Shown: positions 23,258 through 35,014 of the stretch, piece after piece
Position numbering within the stretch: position 1 is the stretch's first letter
How the letters are laid out: each line of letters starts with the position of its first letter
Made by a program: the position numbers and the translations under genes
Source of the DNA: Desmodus rotundus
Lineage: Eukaryota > Chordata > Mammalia > Chiroptera > Phyllostomidae
Assembly: GCF_022682495.2 (NCBI RefSeq)
Contig: NC_071390.1
Location: 101,130,294-101,194,293, forward strand
DNA: 64,000 nt
Direction of reading: 5' to 3'
The notes under the pieces: generated by a model
Databases searched by the model: none
Seen by the model: only the letters and a program-made list of their open reading frames with translations
What the model was told of the DNA's origin: nothing

Positions 23258-23420
23258 ATAACAGTGGCTCTCAGCCTTGGCTGCTCATTAGAATCCCCTG
23301 TGACGCTGAGGCATTTTTAATGTTCTGGTGTTTTGGGTCCAGACCAATTCCATCTGAATCTTTGGAATTAGAACTTCGGCATCATGATTTTAAAATTCCC
23401 TGAGGGATTCCATGTGCATC
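23258..23420 (+). mobile_element. MER5-like hAT-Charlie fragment
   Basis: CAGTGGCTCTCAGCCTTGGC, then GCTCATTAGAATCCCCTG and TTGGGTCCAGACCAATTCC follows the MER5 non-autonomous element pattern (5' end CAGTGGTTCTCA). Confidence 0.7.
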
Positions 23421-23690
23421 TGGTCTACACACCCTTCATTCTCTATCCTTTCTTTGTCTCCAAGAACACACGTGAGCCCTTTAGTTCCTTTTTGGAAAAT
23501 AGCCAGCTGCTGTATCTTGCCACCTCTAGTGATTTACAGGGTTGTACTTTTGCTGTTGTTTTTAAAGAGGGCAGGTTGTCATGTCTGTCCTGCTTATTGT
23601 AAAAATGGACACCATGTGCCATATCTAGGATTAGGGCCATGTGACAGTGCTGGTGAAAACTGTTATTAAGCAACATTCAAAAAACACAGG

Positions 23691-23907
23691 TGCCCTGGCT
23701 GGTGTGGCTCAGTAGGTTGAGTGCCAGTCTGTGAACCAAAGGGTCGCTAGTTTGATTCCCATTCAGGGCACATGCCTGGGTTGCAAGCCAGATCCCCAGT
23801 AGGAGGCGCTTGAGAGGCAAACACACGTTGATGCTTCTCTCCCTCTCTTTCTCCCTTCCTTCCCATCTTTCTAAAAATAAATAAATAAATCTTAAAAAAA
23901 AAAAAAA
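23691..23907 (+). mobile_element. Ves SINE
   Basis: Plus-strand copy: GCCCTGGCTGGTGTGGCTCA, GGGTCGCTAGTTTGATTCCC (B box), a pyrimidine-rich body and a long A tail. cacaggtg before the head and cacaggtgg after the tail form the duplication. Confidence 0.92.
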
Positions 23908-24860
23908 GCACAGGTGGAGCTTGAAAGGGACACTTGGACAAAAGCATGAAGAACCATGACAGGGACCCAGGGAAGCTTGGAGGCTCTGCTGAAGGGGTTG
24001 GTGAATCAAAATTCTCTAAACTGCACTATAGGAAAAGGGGTCGGGGCGTTTCCTTTTAAACTCTCTTCCACATTCAAATTACTTTAAGACAAGATCCAAC
24101 CATCCAACTAACCAATATAGATCTGAATTAAAAGGATAAAGGACATCTCAGGAACTCCAGGACAAGCGTGCAGTGAGCTCCGCTGGGAGCTGATGAAATG
24201 GGCAGCCACCAAGCCCTCAGGGCTGTTTCTCTTAACCTCATTTTCCCACTTCTTTTTTTGCACCTCTGCTTCTCTGCCCTTTCTCTGGTGAACAGATTTC
24301 TCTGCTCCTGGGGGCACAGGGCGCATTACTCCCTCACAGCTCCTGCTTTTATGGGTTACGTTTCTGGCTAAACAAAGAACCTAATGGCTCTCTGTTCTGA
24401 TTCCAAATTTTGTAGTAGAGGATATTATTAGTCTGGGGTCAGGTATTTCTTGCAACCACAGACAATTACTTTCTCCAAAACCCAACAAGCAGTTACTTTT
24501 GTGTGCAGTTGGTGATTGTATTTCCTGCAGATGTGGAACAATTTGGCTATCAAATGTACTTGTGACAACTGGGTTTATAAGGTGCGTGCTTCTCTTCCTC
24601 CATCAGTAATACTCACTGTGCTGGTCTGAGCAGGAGAATCATCACGATTGCTTGTTAGCGCACCGATATGCGGCCATCAGTCATGGATAAATGACAGTTT
24701 GGAGAACACATCGTCACTGTGGCAGTCAGTCCTTGCAGAAATAGAAGGCATGGCATATGAGCCAGCTTGTATGTATGAGGGTATGTGCACACCCACCATG
24801 TCAGTCTGTAACTTGTCCTTACACAAGTTTAGACATATAGTAAAGACCTCCACAATGTAC
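23908..24860. other. Unassigned intergenic stretch
   Basis: No gene, splice-bounded coding match or nameable repeat was seen. Confidence 0.5.
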
Positions 24861-24864
24861 TAGT

Positions 24865-24970
24865 TGTGGGACACTGAGAAAGTCAACTTCTCTAAGACCT
24901 AGTTTACTCATCTGTAAAATGGGGGCTAAAAACAACACATTAGCTTGTGGGGATTAAATAAATACTGCCC
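24865..24970 (+). repeat. MIR 3' part
   Basis: GTTTACTCATCTGTAAAATG, GGGG and then GGGGATTAAATAAATACTG is the MIR 3' signature. Confidence 0.75.
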
Positions 24971-25099
24971 TGGAAGTGCATTATGCTAACCAAAATGCTC
25001 TGCATATTTAGCAACCACTTAAAATATCTTAACCCTTATTGTTTTAATTTTTATTATGAAGGAACTAACTTTGGTGCCCATTTCATAAGAGCTATGAAG

Positions 25100-25142
25100 A
25101 TCTATCTATCACCTACCTATGTATATATCTATCTATATCTCA
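25100..25142 (+). repeat. (ATCT)n microsatellite
   Basis: Imperfect ATCT/TATC repeats interrupted by CACCTACC. Confidence 0.7.
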
Positions 25143-25619
25143 CAGGTGCTCCATCACAATATTTTAGAGGGATCTCAATTTGGAATGAATTAATTTAAAA
25201 ACTACCACCATTTGCTATGATCCATTAGTGTTTACCAGTAGGGATCAAAGGCTACAGGGTCACATTCTCTAGAGCCAAGGGCAGAGTGAAAGAGGTGGGG
25301 AGAAGTCCATTGCCAATTGATGACTCTGGCAGAAGCCTGGTGCAGAGACAAGCATTATTAAACAAGCTTCACGTTGCCCTACACCTGAGGTGATGAAATC
25401 GACACATGTCATGAGTCCCAGAAAGAACAGGAGATAACCTCACTGCTCAGTCAACATGCTAGTTGTACGGGACAGAGTGTAAGTCCAAGGCTGTAGGCAG
25501 GGGACTCCTGAATATGGAATTCTGTAATTCTCGTAGAAGTTGTCTTCTCATTCCCCTCTGACTGATTCTACTAGGGATTGTTGGGGGCGGTGAGGAGGTG
25601 GGATCCGCTTTTTTTTTAA

Positions 25620-25770
25620 AGTTATCTATCATGTGCTAAGCACTATGCTACATGCTGTTTGCAATGTTGTAGGAAGAGACAAATCTGTGATGCAGGGATT
25701 AGCTCCACTTTACAAATAGGAAAACTGGGGCTGAGAGAGAGAGAGAGAGAGGAGAAAGAGGAGAGAGAAT
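25620..25770 (-). repeat. MIR fragment and (GA)n microsatellite
   Basis: ATGTGCTAAGCACTATGCTA and TTTACAAATAGGAAAACTGG are MIR in reverse. A GA repeat (25733-25770) sits where the MIR would continue. Confidence 0.65.
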
Positions 25771-25818
25771 GGCTAATGTGATAAAGACAAATGTAAGAAT
25801 TAGTAAGATGCAGAGTTA

Positions 25819-26029
25819 AAGTTTTTTAAAAATTTTATTTATTTATTTTTAGAGAGAGGGGAAAGGAGGGAGAAAGAGAGGGAAAGAAACATCAATATGT
25901 GGTTGCCTTTTGTGCACCCCCCACTGGGGACCCAGCCTGCAACCCAGGCATGTGATCTGACTGGGAATCGAACCAACGACCCTTTGTTTTGCAGGCTGGC
26001 ACTCAGTCCACTGAGCCACACAAGCTGGG
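25819..26029 (-). mobile_element. Ves SINE
   Basis: Reverse copy ending CCACTGAGCCACACAAGCTG on the plus strand. gcagagtta duplicated at 25810-25818 and 26030-26038 flanks it. Confidence 0.92.
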
Positions 26030-26324
26030 GCAGAGTTAGAATTTTAAAAACACTTTATTATGAAATATACACATAAAATTAAGTAAATTAGAAATACAGA
26101 TTTTAATAAATAACCACAATTAAGTCAAGGAATAAAACAAAGATCCTTATGCATTCCTTTCCAATCATACCTCTTATTTCTCTCTTAGAGGTAATCATTT
26201 TACTGACTTTTGTGGTGATTAATTCTTGGCTATATTTAAAATTTATCAATCTCTAAACACTATAGATTAGTTCGTAGTTTTTAACTTTATATAAATGAAG
26301 CATACTATGTGTATGTCAATTCTC

Positions 26325-27028
26325 CTCAAATTGATTTACAGATTAAACAATCCCAAAATTTCAGCAATTACTTTGACAAGCTGATTCTATAAAATATACA
26401 AAAATACAAAGGGCCAAGAATTGATGACATAGTCTAGAAGAAAAATAACAGGATAAGAGAAGCTGGCCTAGCAGACATAAAAATTTATAAGCCATACTAC
26501 TTAAGACAGTGCGGGGTTGCCCCAAGAGAGGACAAATAGACCTGTGGAACAGAATAGAGCCAGAAACAGACTCACACTCATTGGGCACTTGACACATGAT
26601 AAGGGGACAATTTAGACCAGCAGAGAAAGGGTGGCCTTTTCCATTAATGTTTCTTAGACAATGGCATATCCATATGGAAAAAACCCTCACCAAACCTATA
26701 TACAATACTCAATTCTAGATGGATTAAATATTTATTTAGTTATTTATTTTTTGTTTAGTTTTTATCGTATTTTTTCCATTACCACTTAGTCTCCTTATAC
26801 CTCCTTCCCCCCAGCAATCAGCACACTGTTGTCCATGTCCATGAGTCCTTTTTTCTTTTTGCTCAATCCCTCCCCTCCCTATTCTCCCCCCTCCCCCACA
26901 GCTGCCATCCTGCTCTCCTAGATGGATTAAATATTTAAATGTGAAAGGCTACAAAGCCTTTACAAAATACAGTGGAGTATATCTTCATGACATCAGGCTT
27001 GGGAAGGAGTTTTTAGAACACAAAAGCA
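26325..27028 (+). mobile_element. L1 ORF2 fragment, split by a younger insertion
   Basis: It reads AAACAATCCCAAAATTTCAG, CTGTGGAACAGAATAGAGCC, then GGATTAAATATTTAAATGTG and ACATCAGGCTTGGGAAGGAG, an order found in L1 ORF2. It is interrupted at 26735-26917 and decayed by stops. Confidence 0.75.
26735..26917 (-). mobile_element. Short 5'-truncated L1/HAL1 3' end inserted in L1
   Basis: In the minus orientation it is a G-rich 3' UTR (GGGGGAGGGGGGAGAATAGG) followed by an A-rich tail. It is flanked by an exact 20-bp duplication, CTAGATGGATTAAATATTTA, at 26715-26734 and 26918-26937. Confidence 0.85.
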
Positions 27029-27429
27029 GAATTAGAACTAGACTGATGGGTTCCAATTTCCATGCTCTTTTGACTATGATGTGCTCTAACATAGGAACAA
27101 ATACTGATGTCCTACAAAATTCTTTGATGCTGCATTTACATTCTTGAGGGTAAGCAAGATGATAAAAAATGTGAAACAGCCTTGGGGGTAAAGCTAATCA
27201 AAAATATTTAAACATGATTGGCTTTATGCGTATGAGACTAACTCCACAAAATAGCATCTTCTGTGTGCAAAAGCATGTGCAATGGATTTAACTCTGCCCC
27301 TGGCAGCTGAGGCTAAGTGGAGATGAGCACTAACATTAGTCAAAAGGTTATGGCACTTTTGATCTGCTGGAACCAAGGCTCTTTTTGAATGACTTGCTTT
27401 TTTCATGTTAAATGACCTCATGCCTGTGT
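27029..27429. other. Unassigned stretch
   Basis: Nothing recognisable beyond the end of the L1 fragment. Confidence 0.4.
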
Positions 27430-27915
27430 AATGATATCTCAAAGCCTAGGAGCAGTTGGGACAAGAAGGCTGCCGCAGATGCTTCTGTGCCCTGCCCAAA
27501 TGCCCTAGGTCCTCACCATTCCAGTAAGTGTGTAAGGTGTCATACTGCAAGGACCTGTGACTCTGCCTGAGCCCTGGCTCTTGGTCTAGGCATAGGGCCA
27601 GCCAGAGGTGTTGGTTTCTTAATTCTCCCGAAGCAGCCTTCAGCTAATGATGCATGGGAACTGGAAGATAACTAAATAGTTTAGCTTCTTTGCCCCATAG
27701 GGTGGGAAATTGAGGCATTGTCTCACTGACTCCCTAGGTTCCCAATAGGATTGAGTCCCAGCTGCCCTGAGTGGTAACCTGCTCTGCAAATTGCACTTGA
27801 CTGGCTGCCTTCCCTTCCTAGCTCACCTCCCCCTTTCCCTGGCAGTACTGGAGTAATAAACCACTCACACAAATGCTTTAATCAGGGTCTACTCCTGGGA
27901 AACCCAACATAAGAC
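27430..27915 (+). mobile_element. Probable ERVL-type LTR
   Basis: GC-rich body, AATAAACCACTCACAC near 27853, and a terminal CAGGGTCTACTCCTGGGAAA, then CCCAACATAAGA. This ending is typical of old ERVL-related LTRs. The exact family is uncertain. Confidence 0.5.
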
Positions 27916-29081
27916 CGGGATGGAGGGGACACCTTGGAGATTGGAACACAGACAAAAGAAAGCAGACGGACGATTCTTCCAAGAAATGTAGAATCGGGGA
28001 CTGAAGGTTTTCAGTCCTGCCTCTGTGAGGGAGGCAGAGGACTTGCAGGTAGACAATGTTTGTTCCCAAGGAGGGGATCCAGACTTTGCTAGGCTTGCAG
28101 AAATGGCCAGAAGGATGGATTCTAATTGATTCCAGAACACGCAGAGACTATGACAGCAAGCACTCATGACTGGCTCTCAGACACAGCAGGGCTGTCTCAA
28201 GGAGCCTTTGGGGCAGTGATCCAGATCACAGATAGCCAGCCTGTGATTCTGTCCCTTTTTACGTGCATCCTTGTAACGGGGGCCTCTCCCTGCTCTTACT
28301 GACATCCTTTGCGTGTCACATCCTTCTGGGCTCAGAAAGCAGTTCCTCCTACTCCCCCAGATGGCCCTGCCCACCCTGGGATTGTGGGGTCAACCCTGGC
28401 TCCTTCCACCTCTAGCAGCCACTTCTTTTGTCCCAGCAGAATTATTTCAGTAAGCACAACCACTGCCCACCTTCTGCTCCATAAAGTTAACATTGTTGTG
28501 TCCCATTATTTTCCCCAGAATTCCTGGGCCCTGAGACAGTCGGAGAATCCACCCTGGCATGAATGTATGGACTTCTATCCAATTTGCTAGTGGAGGACAT
28601 GTGCTCCGCTGTGTGGGAGGTATGTGAATGGGGGCAGCTAGTGCTCTCAAGGACTTCAAAGGGAAATAGTTGAGATGGATATTCCCCGAATACCTACACA
28701 CCAACGTGCTTTCACGACGGTTTTACCTAACTGCTGTGCTGTGATCAAAGTCTCACGAGAGAGAACACAGGTTTTGCCTGACTCTGTGGGCACTGATGCG
28801 CTGGAATCACAGTTCTTACATAATGAAGACAAATTCACATGCATACAAAAAAGTGAAGAAAGCATTGGATAAGAAGAGGAAAAAAGCTAGAGCAGCCATG
28901 ATATTAGTTCCTTTTATGTGAGTATTGCTGCTACTTGTCCGTTTGTCTGAAACAAGTTTCTCATTCTGCATTAGGGAAAGAAAATGAAATAGAGTTTTCC
29001 TTCCAAGAGCTCCCTTATTTTAAGATATTCCTGTGTATTTTAGAAGTTCCCTTGACTTGTCTCCCACTTGGAAACCATCAC
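27916..29081. other. Unassigned stretch
   Basis: Open frames at 27889-28167, 28309-28590 and 28675-28872 show no recognisable domains. It may include more ERV remnant adjoining the LTR, but I cannot support that. Confidence 0.35.
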
Positions 29082-29570
29082 TGTGGTAGGATGAGTAACG
29101 GCCCCCAGAGACCCCCGGTATGAATCCCTGGAACTGTGAGTGTTTACCTTATAGCCAAAGGGACTCTGAAGCTGTGACTAAATCAAGGATTTTGAAATGG
29201 GGCGATTATCCCGGATTATCCAACTGGGTCTGATGTGGTCACAAGGGTCCTTATAAAAGGGAGGCAAGAGGGTCAGAAAAGCAGGGGATGGGACAGTAGA
29301 TACAGAGGTTGCAGTGTTGCACGTTGAAGGTGGAAGAAGTGGACAAGGAGCCGAGGAATCCAGGTGACCTCTAAAAGCTGGAAATGACAAGGACTCAGAC
29401 TCTCCCTGGAGCCTCCAGAAGGAACCAGGCCTGCCAACACTTTCCTTTTTAACTCCCTGGGATTCATTTTGAACTTCTGATGCCCAGAATTCTAAGAGAA
29501 TAAATTTGCGTGGTTTAAAGCCATTAAGTTTGTGGTAATTTGTTACAGCAGCAAAGGAAACTAATACAAT
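29082..29570 (+). mobile_element. MLT1-type MaLR LTR, full-length
   Basis: GGTAGGATGAGTAACGGCCC, GAAATGGGGCGATTATCCCG, CACAAGGGTCCTTATAAAAG, AGGTGACCTCTAAAAGCTGG, GAGCCTCCAGAAGGAACC and GTGGTAATTTGTTACAGCAG occur in the canonical order. Confidence 0.88.
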
Positions 29571-29815
29571 CACACTACCTCTTCCTCTGCTTCCAGACTC
29601 AACTCTTCCATCTCTACCTTGAAGCTGCCTTAGAGAGCTCTACATATGCAAACATGTTTGCTTAAAGCTCTTCACGGACCCCTCAGAGTCTAGGTGATAA
29701 TGTCCAAATTCTTTTACAAATTGCCTTGTTTCTGCCTTCACAACCCTTATCTTTCTTCTTCCTTTTGTCTTCCCTTCTCCTTTTTTTTGTTTTTGTTTTT
29801 GTTTTTAGTCTATTC

Positions 29816-30029
29816 CAGGAATGTCAAACTCATTTTTACCAGGGGCCACATCAGTCTCTCAGTTGCTTTCAAAGGGCTGGGCATAATTTTAGGACTGTAT
29901 AAATGTAACTACTCCTTAACTAGGGGCAAGGAGTTTGGCGCTGCTGCCAGGTAGAAACAAGGTGCTGAGCTGGATAAAACAAGGTGGAGGGCCGGATTTG
30001 GCCTGCGGGCCTTGTGTTTGCCACCTGTG
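29816..30029 (+). mobile_element. Non-autonomous hAT element
   Basis: The ends are CAGGAATGTCAAACTCAT and (reverse) CACAGGTGGCAAACACAAGG. The middle carries GGGCCACATC and GGGCCGGATTTGGCCTGCGG. The flanking 8 bp are only half-matched, so the duplication is decayed or the ends are off by a base or two. Confidence 0.7.
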
Positions 30030-30645
30030 CCCTAGACCCTAGGCTTTTGCATATGCTCTTCCTCTGTCTGGAAGGGGGTATATTGTCTTCCCTACCTGGT
30101 AAATTCTTTTCTTTCAGCATCTTCTGGACTATGAAGACTCCAGGATTTCTCTGGACCTAGTTGACTGCTCCATTTTCAATGTTCCTCCCATCACACTCTC
30201 TATGTACCTTGATGATATGTAACACATACCATCTTGTGGTGACATTGTGCTGTGCACAGCCTCACAGGGGCTGATCCTGGGCAGGAACACTGGAGGAGTC
30301 CAAGAAATACTGGTCAAAGGCATAGATGGTTATGCCTGTGTCACCCCCTCCTGCCTCCAGGTCTCCAGTGAGCCACAGCACCACTCCTTTCTTCCTCTAG
30401 CACAGCACAGATACGCTTGAAAGTGGTTGTCTGGGTTGGTATTTACCAAATAACCTACATGTCAGCCCTAGGTTTTTATGCCGGAGAAAATACTCCAGGA
30501 GAGGCTGGGCCAATGGATGCTCTTGGTTTGAGTGTTAGCAACCCTCACACATAGGGGCACAGATACAGGAAAAGCAAGCTCAGCAGGGGAATATTTTTGG
30601 AAGGAAAGGTAGCCAAGAACCACGGGAAGTGATTTAAACTTAATA
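30030..30645. other. Unassigned stretch
   Basis: No gene or repeat recognised. Confidence 0.45.
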
Positions 30646-30763
30646 CAAAGTGAGGCAAAAGTAGGTTTACAGTTGTGAGTACATGAAACACAGAATTTAT
30701 TCTTATATTATTATTTATTATTTTCCATACAAACAACTGTAAACCCACTTTTGCTCCACCCTG
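30646..30763. mobile_element. 118-bp mariner MITE
   Basis: The termini pair as CAAAGTGAGGCAAAAGTAGG and (reverse) CAGGGTGGAGCAAAAGTGGG, both followed by TTTACAGTTGT. TA flanks at 30644-30645 and 30764-30765. The centre is AT-rich and non-coding. Confidence 0.85.
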
Positions 30764-30834
30764 TATTAGGCTTTTAACTAATGTTTTCAAAGTACTTGAG
30801 AGTGGATATGCACTCTATTGCTTTTCTCCCTTTC

Positions 30835-30955
30835 CAGTCTCCATTTCCCACTTCCTCACTTGTGTTTCCTGGGACTGTCTCCAAAGCAAACATCTGCTCT
30901 GGCCCCTGGTCTCAGGGTCTGCTTTTAGGAAAACCCAACCTGAGGCATTGTATAA
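30835..30955 (+). mobile_element. LTR 3'-end fragment (ERVL-type)
   Basis: GGTCTCAGGGTCTGCTTTTA, then GGAAAACCCAACCTGAGGCA, resembles the end of ERVL-type LTRs, as at 27430-27915. Confidence 0.5.
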
Positions 30956-31612
30956 AACCACGTGGCGACTCCGCAGGGAAAGTCGTGACTTTTATGACTT
31001 TATTATGGGGATGGAGATAAGAACATTATTTTGCCCTTTCATTTTGAAGTCTCAGCGACTGTCCTATTCATCTGGTAACGTCGAGGACAGTCTGCTTCTC
31101 TTTCCCCCGACTGGCAGCAGCTCCCCCTCCAGGGGCCCTGTCAGTCTGCACTCCCAAATTACAACACCCAGAATCAAGCCAGATCAGATACAGCACTGAT
31201 GTAGGACTATCTAATGCAAACATGCCATTAAAACAAAACAAAACTGTTTTCTATCACTGTTAGACTTGACCTGTGAAACTTTCAAAAAGACACATGGAAA
31301 CAATCACAATGAAGGGATTTCATGCATTTTGGGAGCAAAGCTTATTCATCAAATTATCTTTATAGTTGGATCTTATCATGTTAGAGGATTTTAGAGAAAC
31401 TCTTGGGTGTCATTTTCAAAGTGGCAAATTTCTTATTTAATAATTAATAATATTATTATTTGTATTATTCACTGGAGGTTTTTCCTATTGGATATGCAAA
31501 TTGAATCTTTTGAGGATTCCCAAGTAGTTCTTGCTAACAATAACTTTGCACATTTCGTGGAAAGGCCAACTACATCTGAATATGCCAAGAGGCTTTATTC
31601 TTTATTCTAAGG

Positions 31613-31884
31613 CAACAATTTTCAACCTTTTTCATCTCACGGCACACGTAAACTAACTACTAAAATTCTGTGGCACACCAAAAAAATATACTTTTTACCG
31701 ATCTGACACACCCACACAAAACACATAGGATTTTGATTCATTGACACCAGACATTTGTTGTTGTGTTGGCTGCTGTCATTTTGTTATTTGACAATCCAAG
31801 GGAAAACAGGTCAGTGCCCCTGACAAAATAGTCAGATATCGCATGCTTTAAAAACTCGTGTGGCACGCCGGGCGAAAATTGCTG
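31613..31884 (+). mobile_element. Non-autonomous hAT element (272 bp)
   Basis: It begins CAACAATTTTCAACC and ends GGCGAAAATTGCTG, giving imperfect inverted repeats. The 8-bp flanks are ttctaagg (31605-31612) and ctctaagg (31885-31892), a hAT-type duplication with one mismatch. TCTCACGGCACACGTAAACT and GTGTGGCACGCCGGG are subterminal. No transposase frame is present. Confidence 0.85.
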
Positions 31885-31892
31885 CTCTAAGG

Positions 31893-33236
31893 TACCATGG
31901 CCATCTTGACTTTTGGGACTTTTAGTTTTATGACTTTGAATATCAGAGAAAATTCATTATCTTGACCCTCCTTTTAAAGCAGGTGTATCAGAACCTCAAT
32001 GGTTAAAGAGGATTAAATTAACCTCAAATTGTAATGCACCTGGCTGGACTCCAAGAGCTGGGAAGGCCCTGATTTTCTGAATAGAATTTTGACTTTTGAT
32101 TTACAGGGAGTCCCAACCTGACACCCTTTGACCTGAATGGTAGTAAAGAAATTCACAGCTCTTGTGCTGCCCCCAGAGAGTCGACCCTCACAGTTTTCCA
32201 TTGAAGCCTGATTATGAGCAAAGAGAGTCTCCTCACATCTCCGCAGAAGGAAGAGATTCTTTACCTCTGTGCTTTGAAACCCATTATAGGCCTGAACCTT
32301 TGAGCCAGAAATATCCTCCATGGGTATGTTACAGCATGGGCCCATGGGGGAGCTCCAGATATGGGGTGTCTCTGTCACTGTGGGTTCTTTGCCCACCGCC
32401 AGTTATTAGGAATTGTGACTCTCGATGCCAGAGTTTGGTGAAAAGGAAAGGAACTTTCCAAAAGTTATACAGGTTTAGGGTAATGACAGACTGTGGTTGT
32501 TAAAAACCCAAAGTCCCTTAAAATACCCACAAACACACACAGTCCTTCCTTCCCCCCTTTGCCCTGGCAGGCCAGTCTCAGAACATGCCGATCAGAAGTA
32601 CCGCCCTCCAGAAGAAAAGGAACAGAAATCTCACTCCTCCCAGTTCCTCCCAGTAGCACCATCAGCTGTGTCACCGCAATCTCCACTTCTTAATCTAAAA
32701 CCATGTGGCACCTCCTCATGGTCCACCAGCCAGAGTCCATTCACCCCTTTCTTTCCTGCATGCTCTCTCACTGTCCTCTCTCATCGTCCTGCGTCGTCCC
32801 TCGTCCCTCGTGGCCTTCCACCTTCAGTTTAAATCCCAGCCTGGAACCTTCTCCATAACCCCATCTCCAACTCCTCCCACAACTGGCTACACCTGCCAGC
32901 ACCACCACAGTTTTCAGTCTTTCTGGGCTGCCACAGTAAGTCCAGGCAGGCGTGGCCCGGTGGCGTGGAGTAAACCATCTCCAAGCTCCCACGCAGACAC
33001 TGTAACCAGGGGGAGCTGCCTCCCAGTTACGTCTCGGGTCAAAGTTATGCATACCTTCTGGCTCCATTCTGGCTGGAAGACTAGTCTGCTGTTATTGACA
33101 GACAAAATGACAGTTTTTGCATATCAGGTATGAGGCTGGCCTGCAAAATATCTCCCAATGGCCCTGCTCTATATGTCCCTTCGCCCAGCCAGGCCTACTA
33201 CCCTATATTCCTATATTGCAGGTTCTGGACCCGTTA
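31893..33236. other. Unassigned stretch
   Basis: Several 100-140 codon open frames on both strands (32013-32396, 32497-32832, 32705-33133) overlap each other. They look like composition artefacts of C-rich sequence. No family was recognised. Confidence 0.4.
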
Positions 33237-33390
33237 CAGGAATGCTGTGGATTAAATTGTTCCTCCCTACCCCCTCTCCTGTCACACACACACACACCAA
33301 ATTCATGTGTTGAAGCCCGAACTGCCAATGTGATGTTATTTGGAGATACACAATCTCTGTAGGGCAGGAAAGCCTTTGGAAAGGGAAGAT
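33237..33390 (+). mobile_element. MaLR LTR 5' fragment
   Basis: GGATTAAATTGTTCCTCCC, AAATTCATGTGTTGAAGCCC and CCAATGTGATGTTATTTGGA follow the start of MLT1/MST LTRs, with a short CA repeat between. Confidence 0.65.
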
Positions 33391-33980
33391 GTATGCAAAG
33401 AGGGAGGGTAAGAAGCTGGAATCCGAAGCAGAAGCCCTCGAGGACAGGCTGAAACCTATGTCAGCTGTGTTGTCTCTGGCCCAGGTGGTGTGTGTGTCCT
33501 GCATTGCCAGGCCCTTTGTCATGGAACTCAACACATACTTCAGGTCTAGGAGGTGGAGGAGGTAAGGGGGTCCCAGGAAGTTGGGGCAGCTGCAGCCCTG
33601 TCACTGACTCACTCTAAGGAGGTAAGTCAGCACATCAGTGACAATGTGTGTGAGTTACAAAGTGACTGCAGCTTCACTTTCTCCCTCAAAATCTCATGTC
33701 AAAGTCTGTCCTGTGGCCCACCCTAACCAGAAACATACAGAAAAAGCAATTCAGAGAAATATAGTTCAGCCTAGGGAAGTCAACACATTACAAAGCCACC
33801 ACAGTTCTTCCTTCATCAGCCAGGAACCTACGCACGTCTCCTTAAACCATACTCAATCCCCATCTTAAATTCCATTTTAAAATGGCCCTTTTGATAAGGA
33901 GAACAAAGTGTAAGTGAGGGGTTTGGAATTCAGGGAAAAGTTAATTGGATTTAAAAAAAAAACCCAACTTCAGTATTCTT

Positions 33981-34048
33981 GCCCTGGGTGGTGGTCTTAA
34001 GCTGTGCCCCAGGTGGTGGTTGTTAGCTGTGTCCTGGGCAGTGGTCAT
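33981..34048 (+). repeat. 25-bp tandem repeat, about 2.7 copies
   Basis: Units start at 33981, 34006 and 34031 (for example GCCCTGGGTGGTGG then TCTTAAGCTGT) with about 80 percent identity by eye. The surrounding 33391-34640 is otherwise unassigned. Confidence 0.65.
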
Positions 34049-34655
34049 CTCACCCTGGAGCACAATGGCTCAAATATCATCTTGAAGTGCTTGCAGTCCT
34101 CCTGAGGAATAAAGGTGGAACTGCTTATGGTCTCCTGGACTCAGGGTGGGTCATACCTTCAGTTCCGGGAACAAAAGCTTTTACATGCATTGATTACTAA
34201 GCTTATTAGCTATCACCTAAACTAAAATTTTCCAACTCTTAAGTCCCCTATCATTATGACACAGAACAGAGAAAACTTTGAGGAAATACAGACCTAAAAT
34301 ACCTATTTTTAGATAAGTAGGAAAACAAGTTTCAGCATTTAAGATTATATGTAGTGCAATTTAACATAATCATATATAATGTAGGAGTCAATTTTTATAA
34401 AAAGTTCCTCATGCTTTAGCACTTTGTTACTCAGAAAGCCATCTCAGGATTGCTTCCTGTTACTCAGGAAACGATGAACCTCAGTCCTCACCTCAGATCC
34501 ACTGAAAGCAGAATTTTCATTTTAATGCATTGCTGAGACTCATATGCTTGAAAGCAGGAGAAACACTGCACCAGCAAACAACCGTCGCGATTGTACTGTT
34601 CTGGTCTCCTAGAACCGTTTGGTTTTTGCCTACTACACGTGACACAGGAAATTTA

Positions 34656-34858
34656 ATTTTTTAAAAAGCCTCACAGGAGGATATTTTTATCATTGATTTT
34701 AGAGAGTGGGGGGAGAGAGGGAGGAAGAGAGACATCACCGTACTCCCCCCACTGGGGAATGGAGCCTGTAACCCAAGTGTGCATCCTGACCGGGGTTGGA
34801 CCTGCAAACTTTTGGTGCGTGGGATGACGCTCCAACCGACTGAGCCACTTGACTGGGG
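34656..34858 (-). mobile_element. Ves-type SINE, diverged
   Basis: In reverse, the head is CAGTCAAGTGGCTCAGTCGG with B-box-like GGTCCAACCCC and a GA-rich body on the plus strand. An imperfect gacacaggaaattta/gacacaataaattt duplication flanks it (34641 and 34860). Confidence 0.78.
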
Positions 34859-35014
34859 TGACACAATAAATTTTATATGCCATATAGTGAAATTATGGCA
34901 TATGTGAATAATATAAATGTATATTTGCCAACATGGAAAGATGATCATATGTCAAGTTTTTTAAAAGCACTTCAACATGTTACATGGTTTCATTTTTTAA
35001 AAAGTGTACATATA

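Noticed and set aside
25100..25142. CRISPR-like or other patterned array
   Set aside because: It is a simple ATCT microsatellite. No spaced repeat arrays occur anywhere in this eukaryotic window.
31613..31884. Assignment of the hAT element to the SPIN family
   Set aside because: The termini (CAACAATTTTCAACC) differ from the SPIN ends I remember, so only the hAT superfamily is claimed.
32013..33133. Cluster of 100-140 codon open frames
   Set aside because: They overlap on both strands, lack recognisable domains and sit in C-rich sequence. Splice signals do not join them.
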